64,000 nucleotides of DNA from Aplectana chamaeleonis (Eukaryota; Nematoda; Chromadorea; Rhabditida; Cosmocercidae), in the NCBI GenBank assembly GCA_029168955.1, contig JAPDOI010001503.1:1-64000 (forward strand), written 5' to 3'. Below the pieces are notes generated by a model. That model was not told the origin of the DNA and did not search any database. It saw only the letters and a program-made list of their open reading frames with translations. Every line of letters begins with the position of its first letter. Within the stretch, counting starts at the first letter, position 1. The translations under genes were made by a program, and so were the position numbers. Of this stretch, positions 11,895-25,030 are shown piece by piece.

Positions 11895-14800
11895 GTGCAT
11901 CTGGCTTCTGATGACGTCATCGGAACGTCGTCAAAAGTGCATCTGGGTTCTGATGACGTCATCAGGACGTCGTCAAAAGTGCATCTGGCTTCTGATGACG
12001 TCATCAGAACGTCGCGAAAAGTGCTTCGGGCTTCAGATGACGTCATCGGAACGTCTTGAAAACTGCATTTGGCTTCTGATGACGTCATCGGAACGTCGTG
12101 AAAAGTGCATCCGGCTTCTGACGACGTCATCGGAACGTCGTGAAAAGTGCATCTGGCTTCTGATGACGTCATCGGAACGTCGTCAAAAGTGCATCTGGCT
12201 TCTGATGACTTCATCAGGACGTCGTCAAAAGTGCATCTGGCTTCTGATGACGTCATCGGAACGTCGTGAAAAGTGCATCTGGCTTCTGATGACGTCATCG
12301 GAACGTCGTCAAAAGTGCATCTGGCTTCTGATGACGTCATCGGAACGTCGTGAAAAGTGCATCTGGCTTCTGACGACGTCATCGGGACATCGTCAAAAGT
12401 GCATCTGGCTTCTGATGACGTCATCAGAACGTCGCGAAAAGTGCTTCGGGCTTCTGATGACGTCATCGGAACGTCGTGAAAAGTGCATCTGGCTTCTGAT
12501 GACGTCACCGGAGCGTCGTCAAAAGTGCATCTGGGTTCTGATGACGTCATCAGGACGTCGTCAAAAGTGCATCTGGCTTCTGATGACGTCATCAGAACGT
12601 CGCGAAAAGTGCTTCGGGCTTCAGATGACGTCATCGGAACGTCTTGAAAACTGCATTTGGCTTCTGATGACGTCATCGGAACGTCGTAAAAAGTGCATCC
12701 GGCTTCTGACGACGTCATCGGATCGTCGTCAAAAGTGCATCTGGCTTCTGATGACTTCATCAGGACGTCGTCAAAAGTGCATCTGGCTTCTGATGACGTC
12801 ATCGGAACGTCGTGAAAAGTGCATCTGGCTTCTGATGACGTCATCGGAACGTCGTCAAAGTGCATCTGGCTTCTGATGACGTCATCGGGACGTCGTCAAA
12901 GTGCATCTGGCTTCTGGTGACGACATCGGAACGCCGTCAAAAGTACATCTGGTCTCTGATGACGTCATCGGAACGTCGTCAAAACCGCAACTGACTTCTG
13001 ATGACGTCATCGGGACGTCGTGGAAAGTGCTTCGGGAATCTGATGACGTCATCGGAACGTCGTGAAAAGTGCATCTGGCTTCTGATGACGTCATCGGAAC
13101 GTCGTTGAAAGTGCATCTGGCTTCTGATGACGTCATCAGGACGTCGTCAAAAGTGCATCTGGCTTCTGATGACGTCATCAGAACGTCGTGAAAAGTGCTT
13201 CGGGCTTCAGATGACGTCATCGGAACGTCTTGAAAACTGCATTTGGCTTCTGATGACGTCATCGGAACGTCGTGAAAAGTGCATCCGGCTTCTGACGACG
13301 TCATCGGAACGTCGTGAAAAGTGCATCTGGCTTCTGATGACGTCATCGGAACGTCGTCAAAAGTGCATCTGGCTTCTGATGACGTCATCGGAACGTCGTG
13401 AAAAGCGCATCTGGCTTCTGATGACGTCATCGGAACGTCGTCAAAAGTGCATCTGGCTTCTGATGACGTCATCGGAACGTCGTGAAAAGTGCATCTGGCT
13501 TCTGACGACGTCATCGGGACATCGTCAAAAGTGCATCTGGCTTCTGATGACGTCATCAGAACGTCGCGAAAAGTGCTTCGGGCTTCTGATGACGTCATCG
13601 GAACGTCGTGAAAAGTGCATCTGGCTTCTGATGACGTCATCGGAACGTCGTCAAAAGTGCATCTGGGTTCTGATGACGTCATCAGGACGTCGTCAAAAGT
13701 GCATCTTGCTTCTGTTGACGTCATCGGAACGTCGTGAAAAGTGCATCTGGCTTCTGATGACGTCATCGGAACGTCGTCAAAAGTGCATCTGGCTTCTGAT
13801 GACGTCATCGGAGCGTCGTCAAAAGTGCATCTGGCTTCTGATGACGTCATCGGAGCGTCGTCAAAAGTGCATCTGGCTTCTGATGACGTCATCAGAACAT
13901 CGTCAAAGGTGCATCTGGCTTCTGATGACGTCATCGGGACGTTATCAAAAGTGCATCCCGCTTTTGATGACGTCATCGAAACGTCGTGAAAAGTGCTTCG
14001 GGCTTCTGACGACGTCATCGGGACGTCGTGGAAAGTGCTTCGGGAATCTGACGACGTCATCGGGACGTCGTCAAAAGTGCATCTGACTTCTGATGACGTC
14101 ATCGGAACGTCGTGAAAAGTGCATCTGGCTTCTGATGACGTCATCGGAACGTCGTGAAAAGTGCATCTGGTTTCTGATGACGTCATCGGGACGTCGTCAA
14201 AAGTGCATCTGGCTTCTGATGACGTCATCAGGACGTCGTCAAAAGTGCATCTGGCTTCTGATGACGTCATCGGAACGTCGTCAAAAGTGCATCTGGCTTC
14301 TGATGACGTCATCGGAACGTCGTGAAAAGTGCATCTGGCTTCTGATGACGTCATCGGAACGTCGTCAAAAGTGCATCTGGCTTCTGATGACGTCATCGGG
14401 ACGTCGTCAAAAGTGCATCTGGCTTCTGATGACGTCATCGGAACGTCGTGAAAAGTGCATCTGGCTTCTGATGACGTCATCGGAACGTCGTCAAAAGTGC
14501 ATCTGGCTTCTGATGACGTCATCGGAACGTCGTGAAAAGCGCATCTGGCTTCTGACGACGTCATCGGGACATCGTCAAAAGTTCATCTGGCTTCTGATGA
14601 CGTCATCGGGACGTTGTCAAAAGTGCGTCCGGCTTTTGATGACGTCATCGAAACGTCGTGAAAAGTGCTTCGGGCTTCTGATGACGTCATCGGGACGTCG
14701 TGGAAAGTGCTTCGGGATTCTGACGACGTCATCGGGACGTCGTCAAAAGTGCATCTGGCTTCTGATGACGTCATCGGAACGTCGTGAAAAGTGCATCTGG

Positions 14801-17800
14801 CTTCTAACGACGTCATCGGGACGTCGTCAAAAGTGCATCTGGCTTCTGATGACGTCATCGGGACGTCGTCAAAGGTGTATCTGGCTTCTGATGACGTCAT
14901 CAGAACGTCGTGAAAAGTGCTTCGGGCTTCTGATGACGTCATCGGAACGTCTTGAAAACTGCATCTGGCTTCTGATGACGTCATCGGAACGTCGTGAAAA
15001 GTGCATCTGGCTTCTGATGACGTCATCAGAACATCGTCAAAGGTGCATCTGGCTTCTGATGACGTCATCGGGACGTTATCAAAAGTGCATCCCGCTTTTG
15101 ATGACGTCATCGAAACGTCGTGAAAAGTGCTTCGGGCTTCTGACTACGTCATCGGGACGTCGTGGAAAGTGCTTCGGGAATCTGACGACGTCATCGGGAC
15201 GTCGTCAAAAGTGCATCTGACTTCTGATGACGTCATCGGAACGTCGTGAAAAGTGCATCTGGCTTCTGATGACGTCATCGGAACGTCGTGAAAAGTGCAT
15301 CTGGTTTCTGATGACGTCATCGGGACGTCGTCAAAAGTGCATCTGGCTTCTGATGACGTCATCAGGACGTCGTCAAAAGTGCATCTGGCTTCTGATGACG
15401 TCATCGGAACGTCGTCAAAAGTGCATCTGGCCTCTGATGACGTCATCGGGACGTCGTCAAAAGTGCATCTGGCTTCTGATAACGTCATAGAGTCGTCGTG
15501 GAAATTGCTTCGGGCTTCTGATGACGTCATCGGAACGTCTTGAAAACTGCATCTGGCTTCTGATGACGTCATCGGAACGTCGTGAAAAGTGCATCTGGCT
15601 TCTGATGACGTCATCGGGACGTCGTCAAAAGTGCATCTGGCTTCTGATGACGTCATCGGAGCGTCGTCAAAAGTGAATCTGGCTTCTGATGACGTCATCG
15701 GAACATCGTCAAAAGTTCATCTGGCTTCTGATGACGTCATCGGGACGTTGTCAAAAGTGCGTCCGGCTTTTGATGACGTCATCGAAACGTCGTGAAAAGT
15801 GCTTCGGGCTTCTGATGACGTCATTGGGACGTCGTGGAAAGTGCTTCGGGATTCTGACGGCGTCATCGGGACGTCGTCAAAAGTGCATCTGGCTTCTGAT
15901 GACGTCATCGGAACGTCGTGAAAAGTGCATCTGGCTTCTAACGACGTCATCGGGACGTCGTCAAAAGTGCATCTGGCTTCTGATGACGTCATCGGGACGT
16001 CGTCAAAGGTGTATCTGGCTTCAGATGACGTCATCGGAACGTCTTGAAAACTGCACTTGGCTTCTGATGACGTCATCGGAACGTCGTGAAAAGTGCATCC
16101 GGCTTCTGACGACGTCATCGGAACGTCGTGAAAAGTGCATCTGGCTTCTGATGACGTCATCGGAACGTCGTCAAAAGTGCATCTGGGTTCTTATGACGTC
16201 ATCAGGACGTCGTCAAAAGTGCATCTGGCTTCTGATGACGTCATCGGAACGTCGTGAAAAGTGCATCTGGCTTCTGATGACGTCATCGGGACGTTGTCAA
16301 AAGTGCATCCGGCTTTTGATGACGTCATCGAAACGTCGTGAAAAGTGCATCTGGCTTCTGACGACGTCATCGGGACATCGTCAAAAGTGCATCTGGCTTC
16401 TGATGACGTCATCAGAACGTCGCGGAAAGTGCTTCGGGCTTCTGATGACGTCATGGGAACGTCGTGAAAAGTGCATCTGGCTTCTGATGACGTCATCGGA
16501 ACGTCGTCAAAAGTGCATCTGGCTTCTGATGACGTCATCGGAACGTCGTGAAAAGTGCATCTGGCTTCTGACGACGTCATCGGGACGTCGTCAAAAGTGT
16601 ATCTGGCTTCTGATGACGTCATCAGAACATCGCGAAAAGTGCTTCGGGCTTCTGATGACGTTATCGGAACGTCGTGAAAAGTGGATCTGGCTTCAGATGA
16701 CGTCATCGGGACGTCGTCAAAAGTGCATCTGACTTCTGATGACGTCATCGGAACGTCGTGAAAAGTGCATCTGGCTTCTGATGACGTCATCGGAACGTCG
16801 TGAAAAGTGCATCTGGTTTCTGATGACGTCATCGGGACGTCGTCAAAAGTGCATCTGGCTTCTGATGACGTCATCAGGACGTCGTCAAAAGTGCATCTGG
16901 CTTCTGATGACGTCATCGGAACGTCGTCAAAAGTGCATCTGGCCTCTGATGACGTCATGGGGACGTCGTCAAAAGTGCATCTGGCTTCTGATGACGTCAT
17001 AGGGACGTCGTGAAAAGTGCTTCGTGCTTCTAATGACGTCATCGGGACGTCGTGAAAAGTGCTTCGTGCTTCTGATGACGTCATCGGAACGTCGTGAAAA
17101 GTGCATCTGGCTTCTGATGACGTCATCGGAACGTCGTGAAAAGTGCATCTGGCTTTTGATGACGTCATCGGGACGTCGTGAAAAGTGCATCTGGCTTCTG
17201 ATGACGTCATCGGGACGTCGCGGAAAGTGCTTCGGGCTTCTGATGACGTCATCGGGACGTCGTGAAAGTGCATCTGGCTTCTGATGACGTCATCGGGACG
17301 TCGTCAAAGTGTATCTGGCTTCTGATGACGTCATCGGGACGTCGCGAAAAGTGCTTCGGGCTTCTGATGACGTCATCGGAACGTCGTGAAAAGTGAATCT
17401 GGCTTCTGATGACGTCATCGGAACGTCGTCAAAGTGCATTTGGCTTCTGATGACGTCATCGGGACGTCGTCAAAAGTGCATCTGGCTTCTGATGACGTCA
17501 TCGGGACGTCGTCAAAAGTGCATCTGGCTTCTGATGATGTCATCGGGAAGTCGTGAAAAGTGCATCTGACTTCTGATGATGTCATCGGGACGTCGTCAAA
17601 AGTGCATCTGGCTTCTGATGACGTCATCGGGACGTCGTGAAAAGTGGATCTGGCTTGTGATGACGTCATCGGGACGCCGTCAAAGTGCATCTGGCTTCTG
17701 ATGACGTCATCAGAACGTCGCGAAAAGTGCTTCGGGCTTCTGATGACGTCATCGGAACGTCGTGAAAAGTGCATCTGGCTTCTGATGACGTCATCGGGAC

Positions 17801-18979
17801 GTCGTCAAAGTGCATCTGGCTTCTGATGACGTCATCAGGACGTCGTCAAAGTGTATCTGGCTTCTGATGACGTCATCGGGACGTCGCGAAAAGAGCATCT
17901 GGTTTCTGATGACGTCATCGGGACGTCGTAAAAGTGCATCTGGCTTCTGATGACGTCATCGGGACGTCGTGAAAAGTGCATCTGGCTTCTGATGACGTCA
18001 TCGGGACGTCGTGAAAAGTGCATCTGGCTTCTGATGACGTCATCGGGACGTCGTCAAAAGTGCATCTGGCTTCTGATGACGTCATCGGGACGTCGTGAAA
18101 AGTGCATCTGGCTTCTGATGACGTCATCGGAACGTCGTCAAAAGTGCATCTGGCTTCTGATGACGTCATCGGGACGTCGTCAAAAGTGCATCTGGCTTCT
18201 GATGACGTCATCGGGACGTCGTGAAAAGTGCTTCGGGCTTCTGATGACGTCATCGGGACGTCGTGAAAAGTGCTTCGGGCTTCTGATGACGTCATCGGAA
18301 CGTCTTGAAAACTGCATCTGGCTTCTGATGACGTCATCGGAACGTCGTGAAAAGTGCATCTAGCTTCTGACGACGTCATCGGGACATCGTCAAAAGTGCA
18401 TCTGGCTTCTGATGACGTCATCAGAACGTCGCGGAAAGTGCTTCGGGCTTCTGATGACGTCATGGGAACGTCGTGAAAAGTGCATCTGGCTTCTGATGAC
18501 GTCATCGGGACGTCGTCAAAAGTGTATCTGGCTTCTGATGACGTCATCAGAACATCGCGAAAAGTGCTTCGGGCTTCTGATGACGTTATCGGAACGTCGT
18601 GAAAAGTGAATCTGGCCTCTGACGACGTCATCGGAACGTCGTCAAAAGTGCATCTGGCTTCTGATGACGTCATCGGAACGTCGTCAAAAGTGCATCTGGC
18701 TTCTGATGACGTCATCGGGACGTCGTCAAAAGTGCATCTGGCTTCTGATGACGTCATCGGAACGTCGTCAAAAGTGCATCTGGCTTCTGATGACGTCATC
18801 GGGACGTCGTCAAAAGTGCATCTGGCTTCTGATGACGTCATCAGAACGTCGTGAAAAGTGCTTCGGGCTTCTGATGACGTCATCAGAACGTCGTGAAGAG
18901 TGCTCCGGGCTTCTGATGACGTCATCGGAACGTCGTCAAAAGGGCATCGAGCTTCTGATGACGTCTTCGGGACGTAGTA

Positions 18980-19160
18980 AAAAGTGCATATGGCTTCTAA
19001 TGACGTGATCGGGACGTCGCCAAAAAACATCGAGGTTCTGATGGCGTGATCGGGACGTCGCCAAAAGCGCATCGAGCTTCTGATGACCTCATCGGGACGT
19101 AGTAAAAAGTGCATATGGCTTCTAATGACGTGATCGGGACGTCGCCAAAGTGCATATGGC
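18980..19160. repeat. Divergent GCCAAAA monomer block, copy 2
   Basis: Near-copy of 9121-9232, with its first GTGCATATGG 9,859 bp away. Here the block is extended by further GTGCATATGG monomers at 19109 and 19150. Shared rare bases (GCCAAAAAACATCGAG, GATGACCTCATC) make common descent more likely than convergence. Confidence 0.8.
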
Positions 19161-20020
19161 TTCTAATGACGTCATCGGGACGTCGTGAAAAGTGCATCTG
19201 GCTTCTGATGACGTCATCGGGACGTCAGGGAAAGTGCATCTGGCTTCTGATGACGTCATCGGGACGTCGCGAAAAGTGCTTCGGGCTTCTGATGACGTCA
19301 TCGGAACGTCGTGAAAAGTGCATCTGGCTTCTGATGACGTCACCGGAGCGTCGTCAAAAGTGCATCTGGGTTCTGATGACGTCATCAGGACGTCGTCAAA
19401 AGTGCATCTAGCTTCTGATGACGTCATCAGAAAGTCGCGAAAAGTGCTTCGGGCTTCAGATGACGTCATCGGGACGTCGTCAAAAGTGCATCTGACTTCT
19501 GATGACGTCATCGGAACGTCGTGAAAAGTGCATCTGGCTTCTGATGACGTCATCGGAACGTCGTGAAAAGTGCATCTGGTTTCTGATGACGTCATCGGGA
19601 CGTCGTCAAAAGTGCATCTGGCTTCTGATGACGTCATCAGGACGTCGTCAAAAGTGCATCTGGCTTCTGATGACGTCATCGGAACGTCGTCAAAAGTGCA
19701 TCTGGCCTCTGATGACGTCATCGGGACGTCGTCAAAAGTGCATCTGGCTTCTGATAACGTCATAGAGTCGTCGTGGAAATTGCTTCGGGCTTCTGATGAC
19801 GTCATAGAGTCGTCGTGGAAATTGCTTCGGGCTTCTGATGACGTCATCGGAACGTCTTGAAAACTGCATCTGGCTTCTGATGACGTCATCGGAACGTCGT
19901 GAAAAGTGCATCTAGCTTCTGACGACGTCATCGGGACGTCGTCAAAAGTGCATCTGGCTTCTGATGACGTCATCGGAGCGTCGTCAAAAGTGTATCTGGC
20001 TTCTGATGACGTCATCGGGA

Positions 20021-23000
20021 CGTCGTGAAAAGTGCATCTGGCTTCTGATGACGTCACCGGGACGACGTCAAAAGTGTATCTGGCTTCTGATGACGTCATC
20101 GGGACGACGTCAAAAGTGTATCTGGCTTCTGATGACGTCATCGGGACGTTGTGAAAAGTGCATCTGGCTTCTGATGACGTCACCGGGACGACGTCAAAAG
20201 TGCATCTGGCTTCTGATTACGTCATCGGGACGTCGTGAAAAGTGAATCTGGCTTCTAATGACGTCATCGGGACGACCTGAAAAGTGCATCTGGCTTCTGA
20301 TTGCGTTATCGGGACGTCGTGAAAAATGTATCTGGCTTCTGATGACGTCATCGGGACGTCGTGAAAATTGCTTCGGGCTTCTAATGACGTCATAGGGACG
20401 ACGCGAAAAGTGAATCTGGCTTCTGATGACGTCATCGGGACGTCGTGAAAAGTGTATCTGGCTTCTGATGACGTCATCGGGACGTCGCAAAAAGTGCATC
20501 TGGGGTCTGATGACGTCACCGGGACGTTGTCAAAAGTGCATCTGTCTTCTTATGACGTCATCAGGACGTCATCAAAAGTGCATTTGGCTTCTGATGACGT
20601 GATCGGAACGTCGTCAAAAGTGCATCTGGATTCTGGTGACGTCATCGGGACGTCGTCAAAAGTGCATCTGTCTTCTGATGACGTCATCAGGACGTCATCA
20701 AAAGTGCATTTGGCTTCTGATGAAGTCATCGGGACGTCGTGGAAAGTGCTTCGGGATTCTGACGAAGTCATCGGGACGTCGTCAAAATTGCATCTGGCTT
20801 CAAATGACGTCATCGGAACGTCGTCAAAAGTGTATCTGGCTTCTGATGACGTCATCAGGACGTCGTCAAGAGTGCATATGGCTTCTAATGACGTCATCGG
20901 GACGACGTCAAAAGTGTATCTGGCTTCTGATGACGTCATCGGGACGTCGCAAAAAGTGCATCTGGCTTCTGATGACGTCACCGGGACGACGTCAAAAGTG
21001 TATCTGGCTTCTGATTACGTCATCGGGACGTCGTGAAAAGTGCATCTGGCTTCTGATGACGTCATCGGGACGTCGTGAAAAGTGCATCTGGCTTCCGATG
21101 ACGTCATCGGACCGTCGTGAAAAGTGCATCTGGCTTCTGATGACGTCATCGGGACGTCGTGAAAAGTGCATCTGGCTTATGATGACGTCATCGGGACGTC
21201 GTGAAAAGTGCTTCTGGCTTCTGATGACGTCATCGGGACGTCGTGAAAAGTGCATCTGGCTTCTGATGACGTCATCGGGACGTCGCGAAAAGTGCTTCTG
21301 GCTTCTGATGACGTCATCGGGACGTCGTGAAAAGTGCTTCTGGCTTCTGATGACGTCATCGGGACGTCGTGAAAAGTGCATCTGGCTTATGATGACGTCA
21401 TCGGGACGTCGTAAAAAGTGAATCTGGCTTTTGATGACGTCATCGGGACGTCGTCAAAGTGCATCTGGCTTCTGATGACGTCATCGGGACGTCGTCAAAG
21501 TGCATCTGGCTGCTGATGACGACATCGGGACGTCGTCAAAAGTACATCTGGCTTCTGATGACGTCATCGGGACGTCGTGAAAAGTGCTTCTGGCTTCTGA
21601 TGACGTCATCGGGACGTCGTGAAAAGTGCATCTGGCTTATGATGACGTCATCGGGACGTCGTGAAAAGTGCATCTGGCTTCTGATGACGTCATCGGGACA
21701 TCGTGAAAAGTGCTTCTGGCTTCCGATGACGTCATCGTGACGTCGTGAAAAGTACATCTGGCTTCTGATGACGTCATCAGGACGTCGCGAAAAGTGCTTC
21801 TGGCTTCTGATGACGTCATCGGGACGTCGTCAAAGTGCATCTGGCTTCTGATGACGGCATCGGGACGTCATGAAAAGGGCATCGGGCTTCTGATGACGTC
21901 ATCGGGACGTCGTGAAAAGTGCATCTGGCTTCTGATGACGTCATCGGGACGTCGTAAAAAGTGCATCTGGCTTCTGATGACGTCATCGGGACGTCGTGAA
22001 AAGTGAATCTGGCTTCTAATGACGTCATCGGGACGACCTGAAAAGTGCATCTGGCTTCTGATTGCGTTATCGGGACGTCGTGAGAAGTGCTTCGGGCTTC
22101 TGATGGCGTCATCGGGACATCGTGAAAATTGCTTCGGGCTTCTAATGACGTCATCGGGACGACGTCAAAAGTGTATCTGGCTTCTGATGACGTCATCGGG
22201 ACGTCGCAAAAAGTGCATCTGGCTTCTGATGACGTCACCGGGACGACGTCAAAAGTGTATCTGGCTTCTGATTACGTCATCGGGACGTCGTGAAAAGTGC
22301 ATCTGGCTTCTGATGACGTCATCGGGACGTCGTGAAAAGTGCCTCTGGCTTCTGATGACGTCATCGGGACGTCGTAAAAAGTGCATCTGGCTTCTGATGA
22401 CGTCATCGGGACGTCGTGAAAAGTGTATCTGGCTTCTGATGACGTCATCGGGACGTCGTGAAAAGTGAATCTGGCTTCTGATGACGTCATCGGGACGACG
22501 TGAAAAGTGAATCTGGCTTTTGATGACGTCATCGGGACGACGTGAAAAGTGCATCTGGCTTCTGATTTCGTCATCGGGACGACGTCAAAAGTGTATCTGG
22601 CTTCTGATGACGTCATCGGGACATCGTGAAAATTGCTTCGGGCTTCTAATGACGTCATCGGGACGTCGTGAAAAGTGCATCTGGTTTCTGATGACGTCAT
22701 CGGGACGTCGCGAAAAGTGCATCTGGCTTCTGATGACGTCATCGGGACGTCGTGAAAAGTGCATCTGGCTTCTGATGACGTCATCGGGACGTCGTGAAAA
22801 GTGCATGTGGCTTCTGATGACGTCATCGGGACGTCGTGAAAAGTGCATCTGGCTTCTGATGACGTCATCGGGACGTCGTGAAAAGTGCATCTGGCTTCTG
22901 ATGACGTCATCGGGACGTCGTAAAAAGTGCATCTGGCTTCTGATGACGTCATCGGGACGTCGTGAAAAGTGCATCTGGCTTCTGATGACGTCATCGGGAC

Positions 23001-25030
23001 GTCGTAAAAGTGCTTCGGGCTTCTGATGACGTCATCGGGACGTCGTCAAAGTGCATCTGGCTTCTGATGACGTCATCGGGACGTCGTCAAAAGTGCATCT
23101 GGCTTCTGATGACGTCATCGGGACGTCGTCAAAGTGCATCTGGCTTCTGATGACGTCATCGGGACGTCGTTGAAAGTGCTTCTGGCTTCTGATGACGTCA
23201 TCGGAACGTCATGAAAAGTGCATCTGGCTTCTGATGACGTCATCGGGACGTCGTGAAAAGTGTATCTGGCTTCTGATGACGTCATCAGGACGTCGTGAAA
23301 AGTGCTTCGGGTTTCTGATGACGTCATCGGGACATCGTGAAAAGTGCATCGGGCTCCAGATGACGTCATCGGGACGTCGTGAAAAGTGCATCTGGCTTCT
23401 GATGACGTCATCGGGACATCGTGAAAAGTGCATCTGGCTTCTGATGACGTCATCGGGACGTCGTCAAAGGTGCATCTGGCTTCTGATGACGTTATCGGGA
23501 CGTCGTGAAAAGTGCTTCGCGCTTCTTATGACGTCATCGGGACGTCGTCAAAAGTGCATCTGGCTTCTGATGACGTCATCGGGACGTCGTCAAAAGTGCA
23601 TCTGGCTTCTGATGACGTCATTGGGACGTCGTCAAAAGTGCATCTGATTTCTGATGACGTGATCGGAACGTCGTCAAAAGTGCATCTGGATTCTAGTGAC
23701 GTCATCGGGACGTCAAAAGTGTATCTGGCTTCAGATGACGTCATTGGGACGTCGTCAAAAGTGTATCTGGCTTCTGATGACGTCATCGGGACATCGTGAA
23801 AAGTGAATCTGGCCTCTGATGACGTCATCGGGACGTCGTGAAAAGTGCATCTGGCTTCTGATGACGTCATCGGGACGTCGTGAAAAGTGCATCTGGCTTC
23901 TGATGACGTCATCGGGACGTCGTGAAAAGTGCATCTGGCTTCTGATGACGTCATCGGGACGTCGTGAAAAATGCGTCGGGCTTCTGATGACGTCATCGGA
24001 ACGTCGTGAAAAGTGCTCCGGGCTTCTGATGACGTCATCGGGACGTCGTGAAAAGTGCATCTGGCTTCTGATGACGTCATCGGGACGTCGTGAAAAGTGC
24101 ATCTGGCTTCTGATGACGTCATCGGGACGTCGTGAAAAGTGCATCTGGCTTCTGATGACGTCATCAGGACGTCGTGAAAAGTGCATCTGGCTTCTGATGA
24201 CGTCATCGGGACGTCGCGAAAAGTGCATCTGGCCTCTGATGACGTCACCGGGACGACGTCAAAAGTGTATCTGGCTTCTGATGACGTCATCGGGACGTCG
24301 TGAAAAGTGCATCTGGCTTCTGATGACGTCATCGGGACGTCGTGAAAAGTGTACCTGGCTTCTAATGACGTCATCGGGACGTCGTGAAAAGTGCCTCAAA
24401 AGTGTATCTGGCTTCTGATGACGTCATCGGGACGTCGTAAAAAGTGTATCTGGCTTCTGATGACGTCATCGGGACATCGTGAAAATTGCTTCGGGCTTCT
24501 AATGACGTCATCGGGACGTCGTGAAAAGTGCATCTGGTTACTGATGACGTCATCGGGACGTCGCGAAAAGTGCATCTGGCTTCTGATGACGTCACCGGGA
24601 CGACGTCAAAAGTGTATCTGGCTTCTGATGACGTCATCGGGACGACGTCAAAAGTGCATCTGGCTTCTGATGACGTCATCGGAACGTCGTCAAAAGTGCT
24701 TCGGGCTTCTGATGACGTCATCGGAACGTCGTGAAAAGTGCATCTGGCTTCTGATGACGTCATCGGGACGTCGTCAAAAGTGCATCTGGCTTCTGATGAC
24801 GTCATCGGAACGTCGTGAAAAGTGCCACTGGCTTCTGATGACGTCATCGGAACGTCGTGAAAAGTGCATCTGGCTTCTGATGACGTCATCAGGACGTCGT
24901 CAAAAGTGCATCTGGCTTCTGATGACGTCATCAGAACGTCGTGAAAAGTGCTTCGGGCTTCTGATGACGTCATCAGAACGTCGTCAAAAGTGCATCTGGC
25001 TTCTGATGACGTCATCGGAACGTCGTCAAA
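20021..25030. repeat. Transition zone of the satellite
   Basis: Monomers of the left type give way to GTGAAAA monomers. New variants appear here: GGGACGACGTC followed by GTGTATCTGG, GACGTCACCGGGACGACG, GTGAATCTGG and GATTGCGTTATC. The block near 20530-20770 (GTGCATCTGTCTTC, ACGTCATCAAAAGTGCATTT) recalls 6060-6220, so this zone also holds copied left-domain blocks. Confidence 0.75.

Larger units (their letters stand above)
231..20020. repeat. Heterogeneous left satellite domain
   Basis: Several monomer classes are interleaved: GTCAAAAGTGCATC, GTGAAAAGTGCATC, GTGCTTCGGG, the CTTGAAAACTGCATC class, the class ending CATCGAAACG after a TTTTGATG, and the ATAACGTCATAGAG class. Multi-monomer blocks recur at distances that are multiples of 42 bp, which shows past unequal exchange. 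Nothing non-satellite is visible in this stretch. Confidence 0.85.
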
